Source: Alphaproteobacteria bacterium HGW-Alphaproteobacteria-13 (GTDB lineage: Bacteria; Pseudomonadota; Alphaproteobacteria; Sphingomonadales; Sphingomonadaceae). From it: DNA of 22,550 nucleotides. A program made the position numbers and the translations under genes. The stretch spans positions 1-22,550 of the forward strand of contig PHEM01000011.1 in NCBI GenBank assembly GCA_002842935.1, given 5' to 3'. This document shows, piece after piece, positions 1 through 6,660 of this stretch (positions are counted from its first letter, which is position 1; each line of letters opens with the position of its first letter). The notes under the pieces are model-generated. The model did not search any database. It saw only the letters and a program-made list of their open reading frames with translations, and was not told where the DNA came from.

Positions 1-1945
1 GCGCCGCCTGATTCCCGCCCGCCAGCGCGTCATAGAGCGTGCGCGCCGGTTCCTGTCCGGCACAGACGATCACCGTATCGACGTCGAACAGCAGCGGCTC
101 GCCGTTCACCAGCGCGTGCAGGCCGTCGTCGTCGATCCGGAGATATTCGACGCCGCCGATCATCTTCACGCCGCGCCGCTGAAGCGTCAGGCGGTGCGTC
201 CAGCCCGTGGTGCGGCCCAGCGTCTTGCCGAGCGCCGAGGTCTTGCGCTGAAGCAGCGTGACGTCGCGGCCGTTCGAGGCGACTTGCGGCTCGACGCCCG
301 TGACGCCGCCGCGCGGATGGCCCTGGAAATCGATGCCCCATTCGCGCGCGAAGATGTCGATGTCGAGCGCGGCGGAGGTGCCGCTGTGCGTGATCAGCTC
401 CGCAACGTCGAAGCCGATGCCGCCCGCGCCGATGATCGCGACCTTCTGTCCGACCTCGGCCTTGCCGGCAATGACGTCGATATAGCCGACCGCCTTGGGA
501 TGATCGATGCCGGGCAGGTCCAGCTGGCGCGGCTCGATGCCCGTCGCGACGACGATCTCGTCATAGCCCGCATCGGCCAGCATCGCGGCATCGACCGCCG
601 TGCCCAGCCTCAGCTCGACGCCGTGCAGGTCGATCATGCGCCGGAAATAGCGCAGCGTTTCGTAAAATTCCTCCTTGCCGGGAATCCGCTTGGCCAGATT
701 GAACTGGCCGCCGATCTCCTCGCCCTTGTCGAACAGCGTGACGCGGTGTCCGCGTTCGGCGGCCAGCGTCGCGCAGGCCAGCCCCGCCGGTCCCGCGCCG
801 ATGACGGCGATGCGCTTCGGCTGCTCCACGGGGCGCAGCGCGAGATGTGTCTCGCGGCACGCGCGCGCGTTGACGAGGCACGAGGTCTCCTGCCCCGTGA
901 ACGTATGGTCGAGGCACGCCTGGTTGCAGCCGATGCAGGTGTTGATTTCATCCTCGCGCCCCTCGCGCGCCTTGTTCACCAGCTCCGGGTCGGCCAGCAT
1001 CGGCCGCGCCATCGACACGATGTCGGCGTCGCCGCGCGCCAGCACCGCCTCCGCGACGTCGGGCATATTGATGCGGTTGCTGGTGATCAGCGGGATCGAC
1101 ACATGCTTGCGAAGCCGCCCGGTCACCTGCGCGAAGGCGGCGCGCGGCACCATCGTCGCGATCGTCGGCACGAAACTTTCGTGCCAGCAAAAGTGCGTGC
1201 TGAGGACGTCGACGCCTTCATTCTCCAGCGCCTGCGCGAGCGACACTACTTCGTCCCACGCCATGCCGCCTTGCAGCATGTCCATCGCGGCGATGCGGAA
1301 GATCAGCAGGAAGTCGGGACCGACCGCCGCGCGGACGCGGCGCACGACCTCCAGCGCAAAGCGCATCCGGTTCTCCCAGCTTCCACCCCAGCGGTCCGTG
1401 CGCTGGTTGGTCTTTTCAACGAGGAACGTGGAAATCAGATAGCCCGCCGACCCGATGATCTCGACACCGTCATAGCCCGCCTCCCGCGCCAGCGCCGCGC
1501 AATGGATGAAGGCGGCGATCTGTTCCTCGATCCCCGCTTCGTCGAGTTCGCGCGGGACATAGGCGCCGATGCGCGACTTGATCGCCGACGGTGCGACGCA
1601 GTCGGGCGTCTGGGCGAGCGGGCCGGTGTGAAGGATCTGCATGCAGATTTTCACGTCCGGATCGGCGCCGTGGACGGCGTCCGTGACTTGCCGGTGCATC
1701 GCCACTTCGGACGGTTCCGACAGCTTGGCCCCGCGCCCGGCGCAGGGATGCGGCGCGATGCCGCCGGTGATGATCATGCCGACGCCGCCGCGCACGCGCT
1801 CGACGAAATAGGCCGACAGCCGGTCGCCCGCGTCGGGAACATCCTCCAGCCCCGTATGCATCGAACCCATCAGGATGCGGTTCTTCAGCCGGTGCGCACC
1901 GATCCGAAGCGGGCTGAAGACATGGGGGTAACGGTCGGCGGTCAT
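1..1945 (-). CDS. fadH: NADPH-dependent 2,4-dienoyl-CoA reductase (FadH type), 3' end cut by window edge
   Basis: This enzyme reduces 2,4-dienoyl-CoA formed during beta-oxidation of unsaturated fatty acids, passing electrons from NADPH through FAD and a 4Fe-4S cluster to FMN. About 648 residues are visible; E. coli FadH has about 672, so only the last 25 or so are missing. An FMN-binding TIM barrel fills residues 1-370, with candidate catalytic Tyr169 (SAGYL) and His255 (CWHES). The cluster cysteines C337, C340, C344 and C356 follow the FadH pattern CIGCNQACLD. The FAD Rossmann motif GAGPAG starts at 383, and a second motif (IIGAGGIG) lies in the NADPH domain. The ATG at 1945 opens the conserved sequence TADRYPHVFSPLRIG. 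The gene is divergent from the broken TetR gene, with operator-like palindromes between them. Related old-yellow-enzyme-type oxidoreductases share this layout, so another substrate is possible. Confidence 0.88.
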   Translation of the reverse strand, partial: MTADRYPHVFSPLRIGAHRLKNRILMGSMHTGLEDVPDAGDRLSAYFVERVRGGVGMIITGGIAPHPCAGRGAKLSEPSEVAMHRQVTDAVHGADPDVKICMQILHTGPLAQTPDCVAPSAIKSRIGAYVPRELDEAGIEEQIAAFIHCAALAREAGYDGVEIIGSAGYLISTFLVEKTNQRTDRWGGSWENRMRFALEVVRRVRAAVGPDFLLIFRIAAMDMLQGGMAWDEVVSLAQALENEGVDVLSTHFCWHESFVPTIATMVPRAAFAQVTGRLRKHVSIPLITSNRINMPDVAEAVLARGDADIVSMARPMLADPELVNKAREGREDEINTCIGCNQACLDHTFTGQETSCLVNARACRETHLALRPVEQPKRIAVIGAGPAGLACATLAAERGHRVTLFDKGEEIGGQFNLAKRIPGKEEFYETLRYFRRMIDLHGVELRLGTAVDAAMLADAGYDEIVVATGIEPRQLDLPGIDHPKAVGYIDVIAGKAEVGQKVAIIGAGGIGFDVAELITHSGTSAALDIDIFAREWGIDFQGHPRGGVTGVEPQVASNGRDVTLLQRKTSALGKTLGRTTGWTHRLTLQRRGVKMIGGVEYLRIDDDGLHALVNGEPLLFDVDTVIVCAGQEPARTLYDALAGGNQAA

Positions 1946-1968
1946 GCGGGGCAGTCCTCTCCATCGTG

Positions 1969-1983
1969 CTAAACAGCGTTTAG
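1969..1983. promoter_or_regulatory. operator-like palindrome 1 (fadH/tetR intergenic)
   Basis: CTAAAC-AGC-GTTTAG is a perfect 6-bp inverted repeat around a 3-bp centre. It lies 24 bp upstream of the fadH start. Its core, AAC-A-G-C-GTT, matches the core of a second palindrome 25 bp away. This fits a TetR-family operator controlling fadH and the regulator gene itself. No binding evidence exists in the sequence beyond symmetry and position. Confidence 0.5.
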
Positions 1984-1992
1984 TTGTTGCGT

Positions 1993-2009
1993 AGCGAACA
2001 CCGTTCACT
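1993..2009. promoter_or_regulatory. operator-like palindrome 2 (fadH/tetR intergenic)
   Basis: AGCGAAC-ACC-GTTCACT is a 17-bp inverted repeat with one mismatched pair. It shares the AACASCGTT core with the palindrome at 1969-1983, centre to centre 25 bp. It would overlap a weak plus-strand promoter (TTGCGT, 16 bp, TATGAC) and, on the minus strand, the spacer downstream of a TTGTCA -35 box. Repression of both divergent genes from here is plausible. Confidence 0.5.
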
Positions 2010-2022
2010 ATGACAAGAGGCG

Positions 2023-2620
2023 ATGGCCGTGCCCCTGAAACCCGAACAGGTTCGCGACGTTCGCGAACGGATAAGGCGCATTGCCGAGCGGCGGATGGCC
2101 GACCGGGGCATGGCGGGCCTGTCGCTGCGCGCGATCGCGGAAGGCCGAATTGCTCGCGGCGACGCGCGCCGCCGCCTATAACCGCTTCGCGGACCGGATC
2201 GAGGCGGCGCACGCCAGTTCGCCAGACCCTTGGGCGCGGTCGCGCGCGATCGGCGAAGCCTATGTCGCCTTCGCCTTCGACGAGCCTGCGGCCTATAAGC
2301 TGATCTTCGCCTATGAACAGGACGAGGCGGACAAGACCGACGAACTGCGCGCGGCCGAGCGGCGATCGCAACGGACGCTGACGCGCTATGTCACCGAAAT
2401 GGTCGCGGCGGGGCTGCTGGAAGGCGATCCCGAAATCCTCGCCCATGTCTATTGGGCGGCGCTGCACGGGCTGGTCGTGCTGCAGATGGCGAACAAGCTG
2501 ACCCGTGCCCCGTCCTTCGAGGCGATACGCCACGCCTCGAACCGCCTCATCACGCGCGGCGCGCTGCCGGTGGACAAAGCCGAGGGGCGGCCGCCTACGA
2601 GAAAACCGCACGAAATCTGA
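2023..2620 (+). pseudogene. TetR-family regulator, disrupted by an internal deletion with frameshift
   Basis: From ATG 2023 (or GTG 2029, better spaced from AGAGG) the frame reads a normal TetR N-terminus: PEQVRDVRERIRRIAERR, then LSLRAIAE. It then runs into nonsense and stops near 2180. In the next frame, from about 2143, the TetR sequence resumes as KAELLAATRAAAYNRFADR and continues to TGA 2620 with a complete ligand-binding domain. Ordinary TetR proteins have about 16 residues between these two segments: the turn, recognition helix and YRYFPS-like motif. The DNA for them is absent. A net loss of about 47 or 50 bases accounts for both the missing residues and the frame change. No DNA-binding product can be made. 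An assembly or sequencing error is the main alternative. The gene is divergent from fadH, which it probably once repressed. Confidence 0.8.
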
Positions 2621-2624
2621 ATCC

Positions 2625-2733
2625 CCGTATCCCCGAGCGAAGACGAGAGGTTCGTTCGAGCGGAGCGAGAACCGCAGCGCCCGCAGCCTCGACTTCGCTC
2701 GGCAAAGCCCCTCGTCTTCGCTCGGGGATACGG
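2625..2733. repeat. long inverted repeat element (23-bp perfect arms) between convergent genes
   Basis: The arm at 2625-2647 (begins CCGTATCCCCGAGCG) is the exact reverse complement of the arm at 2711-2733. One step inward, further pairs form after a single mismatch. The 63-base interior is rich in TTCG/CGAG/GCGAG words that can make secondary hairpins. The element starts 5 bp after the broken TetR stop codon and ends 23 bp before the stop codon of the convergent sigma-54 regulator. It could act as a two-way terminator or be a copy of a REP/MITE-like interspersed palindrome. No transposase or target duplication is visible. Confidence 0.75.
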
Positions 2734-2756
2734 TTTGGATTTTGCGGAACGCGTGC

Positions 2757-3818
2757 TCAGGCCGCTTGCTGTTGCTGCACCCCATATTTGCGCATCTTCT
2801 CGATCAGCGTCGTGCGCTTGAGCGTCAGCAGGCGCGCGGCTTCGGAAATGATGCCGTCGGCAAGGTCGAGCGCGACGTGGATCTGTTCCAGCTCGATCGT
2901 CTCGATCTCGCGCTTGAGGTCGATGGGGCGGCCCGGCGCGGGCGTCTTTGCGTGCGGTCCCGGCACGGCATGATCGTCCGCGAACAGCGGCATCGCGGCA
3001 GGCGCGGCCGCAGCGGGACGGCGCGGCGCCGTGGGGTTGAGCAGCACGGCGACATCGTCGGCGCCCAGCGTCTCGCCGCCATGCAGGACGCCGGCACGCT
3101 CGACAAAATTGCGGAGTTCGCGGACATTGCCCGGCCAGCCGTGCTGCATCAGCAGCGTCATCGCCGCATCGTCATAGCGGCATTTGGCGTCGGCAGGCAT
3201 GTTGCGCTGGAAATGGCGGATCAGCGCGGGAATATCCTCGACGCGGGCCGCGAGACTCGGCACCTGGAGTACGACGACGCCCAGGCGGAAGAACAGGTCT
3301 TCGCGGAACTTGCCTTCGGCGATCGCGGCGTCGAGGTCCTGATGCGTCGCGGAGATGACGCGAACGTCGATCGCGCGCATCTCGCTGCTGCCGACGCGGA
3401 CGATCGTGCGATCCTCCAGCACGCGCAGCAGCTTGACCTGCATGTCGAAGCGCATGTCGCCGATTTCGTCTAGGAACAAGGTGCCGCCCTCGCTCGCCTC
3501 GAAATGGCCGATGCGGCGGGCGTGGGCGCCCGTGAAGCTGCCCTTTTCGTGGCCGAACAATTCGGATTCGATCAGGTCGGCGGGAATGGCGCCGCAGTTG
3601 ATCGCGGAAAAGGGCTTCGCGGCGCGCGCGCCTTCGTCATGGATCGCGCGGGCGACCAATTCCTTGCCCGAACCCGACGGTCCGCACAGCATGACCGACG
3701 CATTCGACCGCGCGACGCGGCGGATCATTTCGCGCAGGCTCCGCACCGCGGGACTGTTGCCGATGATCAGTGTTTCGAGCCTGCCCTGGCCGTTATTGTC
3801 TTGCCCCACCACGGTCAT
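2757..3818 (-). CDS. sigma-54-dependent flagellar transcriptional activator (FlbD/FleQ type) without receiver domain
   Basis: This is a bacterial enhancer-binding protein of 353 residues that would use ATP hydrolysis to open sigma-54 promoters. The AAA+ domain starts near residue 18, with Walker A GPSGSGKE (46-53), GSFTGA loop (93-98, a variant of GAFTGA that contacts sigma-54) and Walker B TLFLDEIGD (113-121). The arginine-rich WPGNVREL segment is near 228. A low-complexity Ala/Pro linker (264-297) leads to a Fis-type HTH (about 316-345). Only about 17 residues precede the AAA+ domain, so there is no receiver or FleQ domain. ATG 3818 has GGTGGAG 11 bp upstream; a longer frame to 3905 lacks such support. 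It is downstream of motB on the same strand. It is the obvious candidate activator of the three sigma-54 promoters in this window. Confidence 0.85.
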   Translation of the reverse strand: MTVVGQDNNGQGRLETLIIGNSPAVRSLREMIRRVARSNASVMLCGPSGSGKELVARAIHDEGARAAKPFSAINCGAIPADLIESELFGHEKGSFTGAHARRIGHFEASEGGTLFLDEIGDMRFDMQVKLLRVLEDRTIVRVGSSEMRAIDVRVISATHQDLDAAIAEGKFREDLFFRLGVVVLQVPSLAARVEDIPALIRHFQRNMPADAKCRYDDAAMTLLMQHGWPGNVRELRNFVERAGVLHGGETLGADDVAVLLNPTAPRRPAAAAPAAMPLFADDHAVPGPHAKTPAPGRPIDLKREIETIELEQIHVALDLADGIISEAARLLTLKRTTLIEKMRKYGVQQQQAA

Positions 3819-4007
3819 TTTCGTTCGTCTCCACCGCGCCCCCCAGATCGGCGCTCTTTGATGAAACTTAAAATCGACGAAAATGGTTAACGAAAGTTTA
3901 TCCACGGGCGTGCCTTCGCCCCAAAAGGCGAATCATTTGGCATCTTGGCGAGAATCCTCGCGAAAATCCAAGACTTGGGATTAAGGCAAACTCATATCAA
4001 TGTTAAT

Positions 4008-4862
4008 TTAATCACGGTCGCGCCAGCCGAGCGTGATCGAGATTCGCCGGTTGCGCGGGTCAAGCTGGTCGGAGGGAACATAGGGTTCGCGGTCGGCGAC
4101 GCCCTCTATGCGGGAAAAGCGCTCGGACTTTATGCCGCGAAACTCGAAATATTGGCGCGTCACTTCGGCGCGCTCGACCGACAGGCGCCAATTGTTGGTT
4201 CCCGACTTCGCCGACCAGGGCGCGCTGTCGGTATGGCCGCGAATCAGCAGCCGGTTCGGCAGTTCGGCGAGCGGCTGGACAAGCTCCGCGAACAGGCGCG
4301 CGCCTGCGGGCGTCAACTGGCTGGAGCCGATCGCGAACATCGACAGGTCCGCGTCGTCGACGACATCGATCCGCATCCCTTCCGCCGTTTCCGTGAAGCG
4401 CAGGTTGCGCGCCAGACGCCTCAGCTCGCTTTTCTGCTCCATGCGGTCGTGCAGCGTCTTGGCGGCGAGCTGGAACTGCTCGCGCTCGCGCTCGCGCCCC
4501 GACGCTTCCTTGGGACCGCCGACGACGTCGCGCGGAATGGTGATGGAGCGCGAGCCGGTCTGACTCGCGCGGTTTGGATAATTGTCGGCCGCGACGATCG
4601 AATCGCCGCCGAACATGCCGTTGGAGCCGGCGCTTTCCTGCTTGGTGTTGACGATCGTCGGCGCGAAATAGTCGGCGAGCGCCTTGCGCTGCTTCTCGGT
4701 CGTCGCGCCGAGCAGCCACATCAGCAGGAAAAAGGCCATCATCGCCGTCACAAAGTCGGCATAGGCGACTTTCCACGCCCCGCCGTGATGCGCGGCGTGG
4801 CCCTGCTCGATCACTTTCTTGACGATGATCGGCCGCGGCGGCGTGTTGGGACGCGCGGCCAT
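4008..4862 (-). CDS. motB: flagellar motor stator protein MotB
   Basis: MotB forms the proton-conducting stator with MotA and anchors it to peptidoglycan. The 284-residue protein has a short cytoplasmic N-terminus and one membrane helix (about 33-52, YADFVTAMMAFFLLMWLL). Asp36 is the proton-carrying residue equivalent to E. coli Asp32. After the plug/linker comes an OmpA-like peptidoglycan-binding domain (about 165-280) containing RGHTDSAPW and LSVERAEVTRQYF. The sequence around Asp36 is that of proton-type rather than sodium-type stators. The start overlaps the motA stop by one base (TGATG), so the two are translationally coupled. A 189-bp gap separates it from the downstream sigma-54 regulator. 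Confidence 0.95.
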   Translation of the reverse strand: MAARPNTPPRPIIVKKVIEQGHAAHHGGAWKVAYADFVTAMMAFFLLMWLLGATTEKQRKALADYFAPTIVNTKQESAGSNGMFGGDSIVAADNYPNRASQTGSRSITIPRDVVGGPKEASGREREREQFQLAAKTLHDRMEQKSELRRLARNLRFTETAEGMRIDVVDDADLSMFAIGSSQLTPAGARLFAELVQPLAELPNRLLIRGHTDSAPWSAKSGTNNWRLSVERAEVTRQYFEFRGIKSERFSRIEGVADREPYVPSDQLDPRNRRISITLGWRDRD

Positions 4863-5725
4863 CAGCGACCGCGCATTCCATCAAAGACCTCGGCAAAGCT
4901 CGGCTGGTTGGCGTGATCGACGCCCGAGCGCGCGGCCTCGATCACCAGCGGCTGCGGATGGCCGTGCAGCGAGGCGATGATGAGCTGTTTCACGGTCTGA
5001 TAGATGGCGGCATCGCTTTCGATCACGGTGCGCGCGCGCGTCGCGAACGGGCCGACCAGGCCATAGGCGAGCAGCACGCCCAGGAAAGTGCCGACCAGCG
5101 CCGACCCGATCATCGCACCCAGGATCGCGGGCGGCTGGTCGATCGAACCCATGGTCTTGACGACGCCCAGCACCGCCGCGACGATGCCCAGCGCGGGCAG
5201 CGCGTCGGCCAGGCTCTGAAGCCCGTCGGCGGGCTTGATCGCATGGTGATGGTGGGTTTTCAGCGCATTATCCATGACGTCCTCGACCGCGTGCGGATCG
5301 AGCGTGCCCGACGACACGACGACGAGCCGCAGCGTATCGCAGATCAGGTGGACGAGCGTCTCGTCCTTCAAAAGCTTTGGATATTGCTGAAAGATCGGCG
5401 AATTGGCCGGGTCCTCGATATGCGGTTCGACCGCGACCGGCCCTTCGGTCCGCATCATCTTCATCAGCGTCGAGACGAGCAGGATGCAGTCGAGATAATC
5501 GGCCTTCTTGTACGTCGGCCCCTTGAACACCTTGCCGAGTCCCCCGGCCAGCGCCTTCAGGTCCTTGCCCGAATTGCCGATGATCAGCGAACCGATCGCG
5601 GCGCCGCCGATGATCAGCATCTCGTGCGGCAGCGCGTGCATCACGGGTCCCAGATTGCCGCCCGTCAGCGCGAAACCCCCGAAGACCAGCAAGAGCAGGA
5701 CGATGATGCCGACGACGGGAAACAT
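4862..5725 (-). CDS. motA: flagellar motor stator protein MotA
   Basis: MotA is the multi-helix stator subunit whose cytoplasmic loop pushes on FliG. The 287-residue protein starts MFPVVGIIVLLLLVFGG, a typical MotA N-terminus. Helices lie at about 2-22, 35-52, 172-192 and 200-222. The conserved prolines (P177 in ADALPALG and P226 in YGLVGPF) and the charged cytoplasmic loop (R92 and E100 in MRTEGPVAVEPHIEDP) are present. ATG 5725 has GGAG 10-14 bases upstream; the in-frame extension to 5764 adds a hydrophilic leader not seen in MotA. It is separated from flgL by 91 bp containing a possible sigma-28 promoter, so motAB may be expressed later than the flg operon. Confidence 0.95.
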   Translation of the reverse strand: MFPVVGIIVLLLLVFGGFALTGGNLGPVMHALPHEMLIIGGAAIGSLIIGNSGKDLKALAGGLGKVFKGPTYKKADYLDCILLVSTLMKMMRTEGPVAVEPHIEDPANSPIFQQYPKLLKDETLVHLICDTLRLVVVSSGTLDPHAVEDVMDNALKTHHHHAIKPADGLQSLADALPALGIVAAVLGVVKTMGSIDQPPAILGAMIGSALVGTFLGVLLAYGLVGPFATRARTVIESDAAIYQTVKQLIIASLHGHPQPLVIEAARSGVDHANQPSFAEVFDGMRGR

Positions 5726-5754
5726 GCGAGACCAACTCCAATCGGGCGCGCGCT

Positions 5755-5780
5755 GGCCCGGCAAATCAGGGACGTCTTTA
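5755..5780 (-). promoter_or_regulatory. possible sigma-28 (FliA) promoter for motAB
   Basis: On the minus strand TAAAG (5780-5776) is followed by GCCGGGCC (5762-5755), with 14 bases between TAAA and GCCG. The enterobacterial FliA consensus TAAAGTTT-N11-GCCGATAA has 15. Only the first half of the -10 matches. Position (30 bases upstream of motA) and class fit; the match alone is weak. Confidence 0.3.
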
Positions 5781-5816
5781 TGCTTAACGGCAGCAGGGCC
5801 GCGAAGTTGAAGGGGA

Positions 5817-6647
5817 TCAGTTCAAAATATCGAACAAGGTCTGACGGTTGATCTTCGCAAAGGCCGCCTGCGCGGCGGAAAGCGTCAGATCCTGGGCGTT
5901 GAGCTGCGCGATCGCAACCGACAGATCCGTGTCCTCGATCGCCGAACGTTCCTCGGCGATCGCGATTCCCCGCACCTTCAGCGAATCGTCGATCCGTTCG
6001 AGGCGCGACGCCGACAGGCCGAGCGCGGCATGCTGGTCGGCGACATGCGTGACCGATGCGGAAAGCGCGGTCAGCGCATCGCCCATGCCCGCGCTGTCGC
6101 CCGCCGCGACCGCCGCCGCCGCGTCGCGCAGCCCCGTCGACAGCGCGTTGCCGCCCATCACGAAGATGTCGGCGGCCGAGGGGACGGGCGCGAAGCTGAC
6201 GTCCGAATCGAACCGGACGACGCGCGCGGTCCCGGCCGCGAACAGCGGCTCGCCATTCGCGTCGCGCGTCATCGCCAGCGCGTCGAGTTCGTCCGCGATC
6301 GCACTGAGTTCGGCGGCGATGGTCGCGCGGTCGGCTGGACTGGCGGTGTCGCTCGACGCCGACAGCGTCAGTTCGCGCGCGCGCGTGAGCAGGTTTCCGG
6401 CGGACTTGAGCACGCCGTCGGCCTGCAACACCTGCGCCTGCACGCTGTCGATGTTGGCGGCCCAGGCGGTCATGCTGGCCTGCGTCTTGCCGATCGTCGC
6501 GATCCGCCGCGCCGCGACCGCGTCGTCGGACGCCCGCAGCAGTTTCTTGCCCGAGGAGATCTGGATCTGCGTGCGTTCGAGCTGGTCGGCCAGCTTCTGC
6601 TGGCGCGAAATCTCACGCGTCATGCGATTGCCCACGGCGTTGATCAT
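5817..6647 (-). CDS. flgL: flagellar hook-filament junction protein FlgL (HAP3)
   Basis: FlgL joins the hook-associated protein FlgK to the flagellin filament outside the cell. The 276-residue protein has a flagellin-like N-terminal helix (RMTREISRQQKLADQLERTQ, then ISSGKKLLRASDDAVAARR at about 31-49). A matching C-terminal helix ends in QAAFAKINRQTLFDILN. It is somewhat shorter than E. coli FlgL (317), the difference lying in the variable middle. ATG 6647 has an AGGAC ribosome site. It follows flgK by 13 bp and is the last structural gene of the flg run before motA. Confidence 0.93.
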   Translation of the reverse strand: MINAVGNRMTREISRQQKLADQLERTQIQISSGKKLLRASDDAVAARRIATIGKTQASMTAWAANIDSVQAQVLQADGVLKSAGNLLTRARELTLSASSDTASPADRATIAAELSAIADELDALAMTRDANGEPLFAAGTARVVRFDSDVSFAPVPSAADIFVMGGNALSTGLRDAAAAVAAGDSAGMGDALTALSASVTHVADQHAALGLSASRLERIDDSLKVRGIAIAEERSAIEDTDLSVAIAQLNAQDLTLSAAQAAFAKINRQTLFDILN

Positions 6648-6660
6648 GGCCCGTGTCCTC

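Noticed and set aside
116..1972. 618-codon open frame on the plus strand
   Set aside because: It is antisense to fadH, whose minus-strand frame carries full FadH motifs; the plus frame is Arg/Ala/Asp-rich with no recognisable domain, a GC-driven shadow.
3888..3912. Minus-strand GGCAC-like -24 element upstream of the sigma-54 activator gene
   Set aside because: The -12 GC dinucleotide is replaced by GA, so it fails the invariant part of the consensus; I could not place a promoter for this gene.
3934..3957. Possible sigma-54 element (TTGGCATCTTGGCG) near the activator gene
   Set aside because: GG and GC are only 7 bases apart instead of 10, and the orientation faces no plus-strand gene.
3940..3985. 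Hairpins (GCGAG/CTCGC and AATCCAAG/CTTGGGATT) downstream of motB
   Set aside because: The second has almost no loop and the first lacks a following T-run, so I did not call a terminator.
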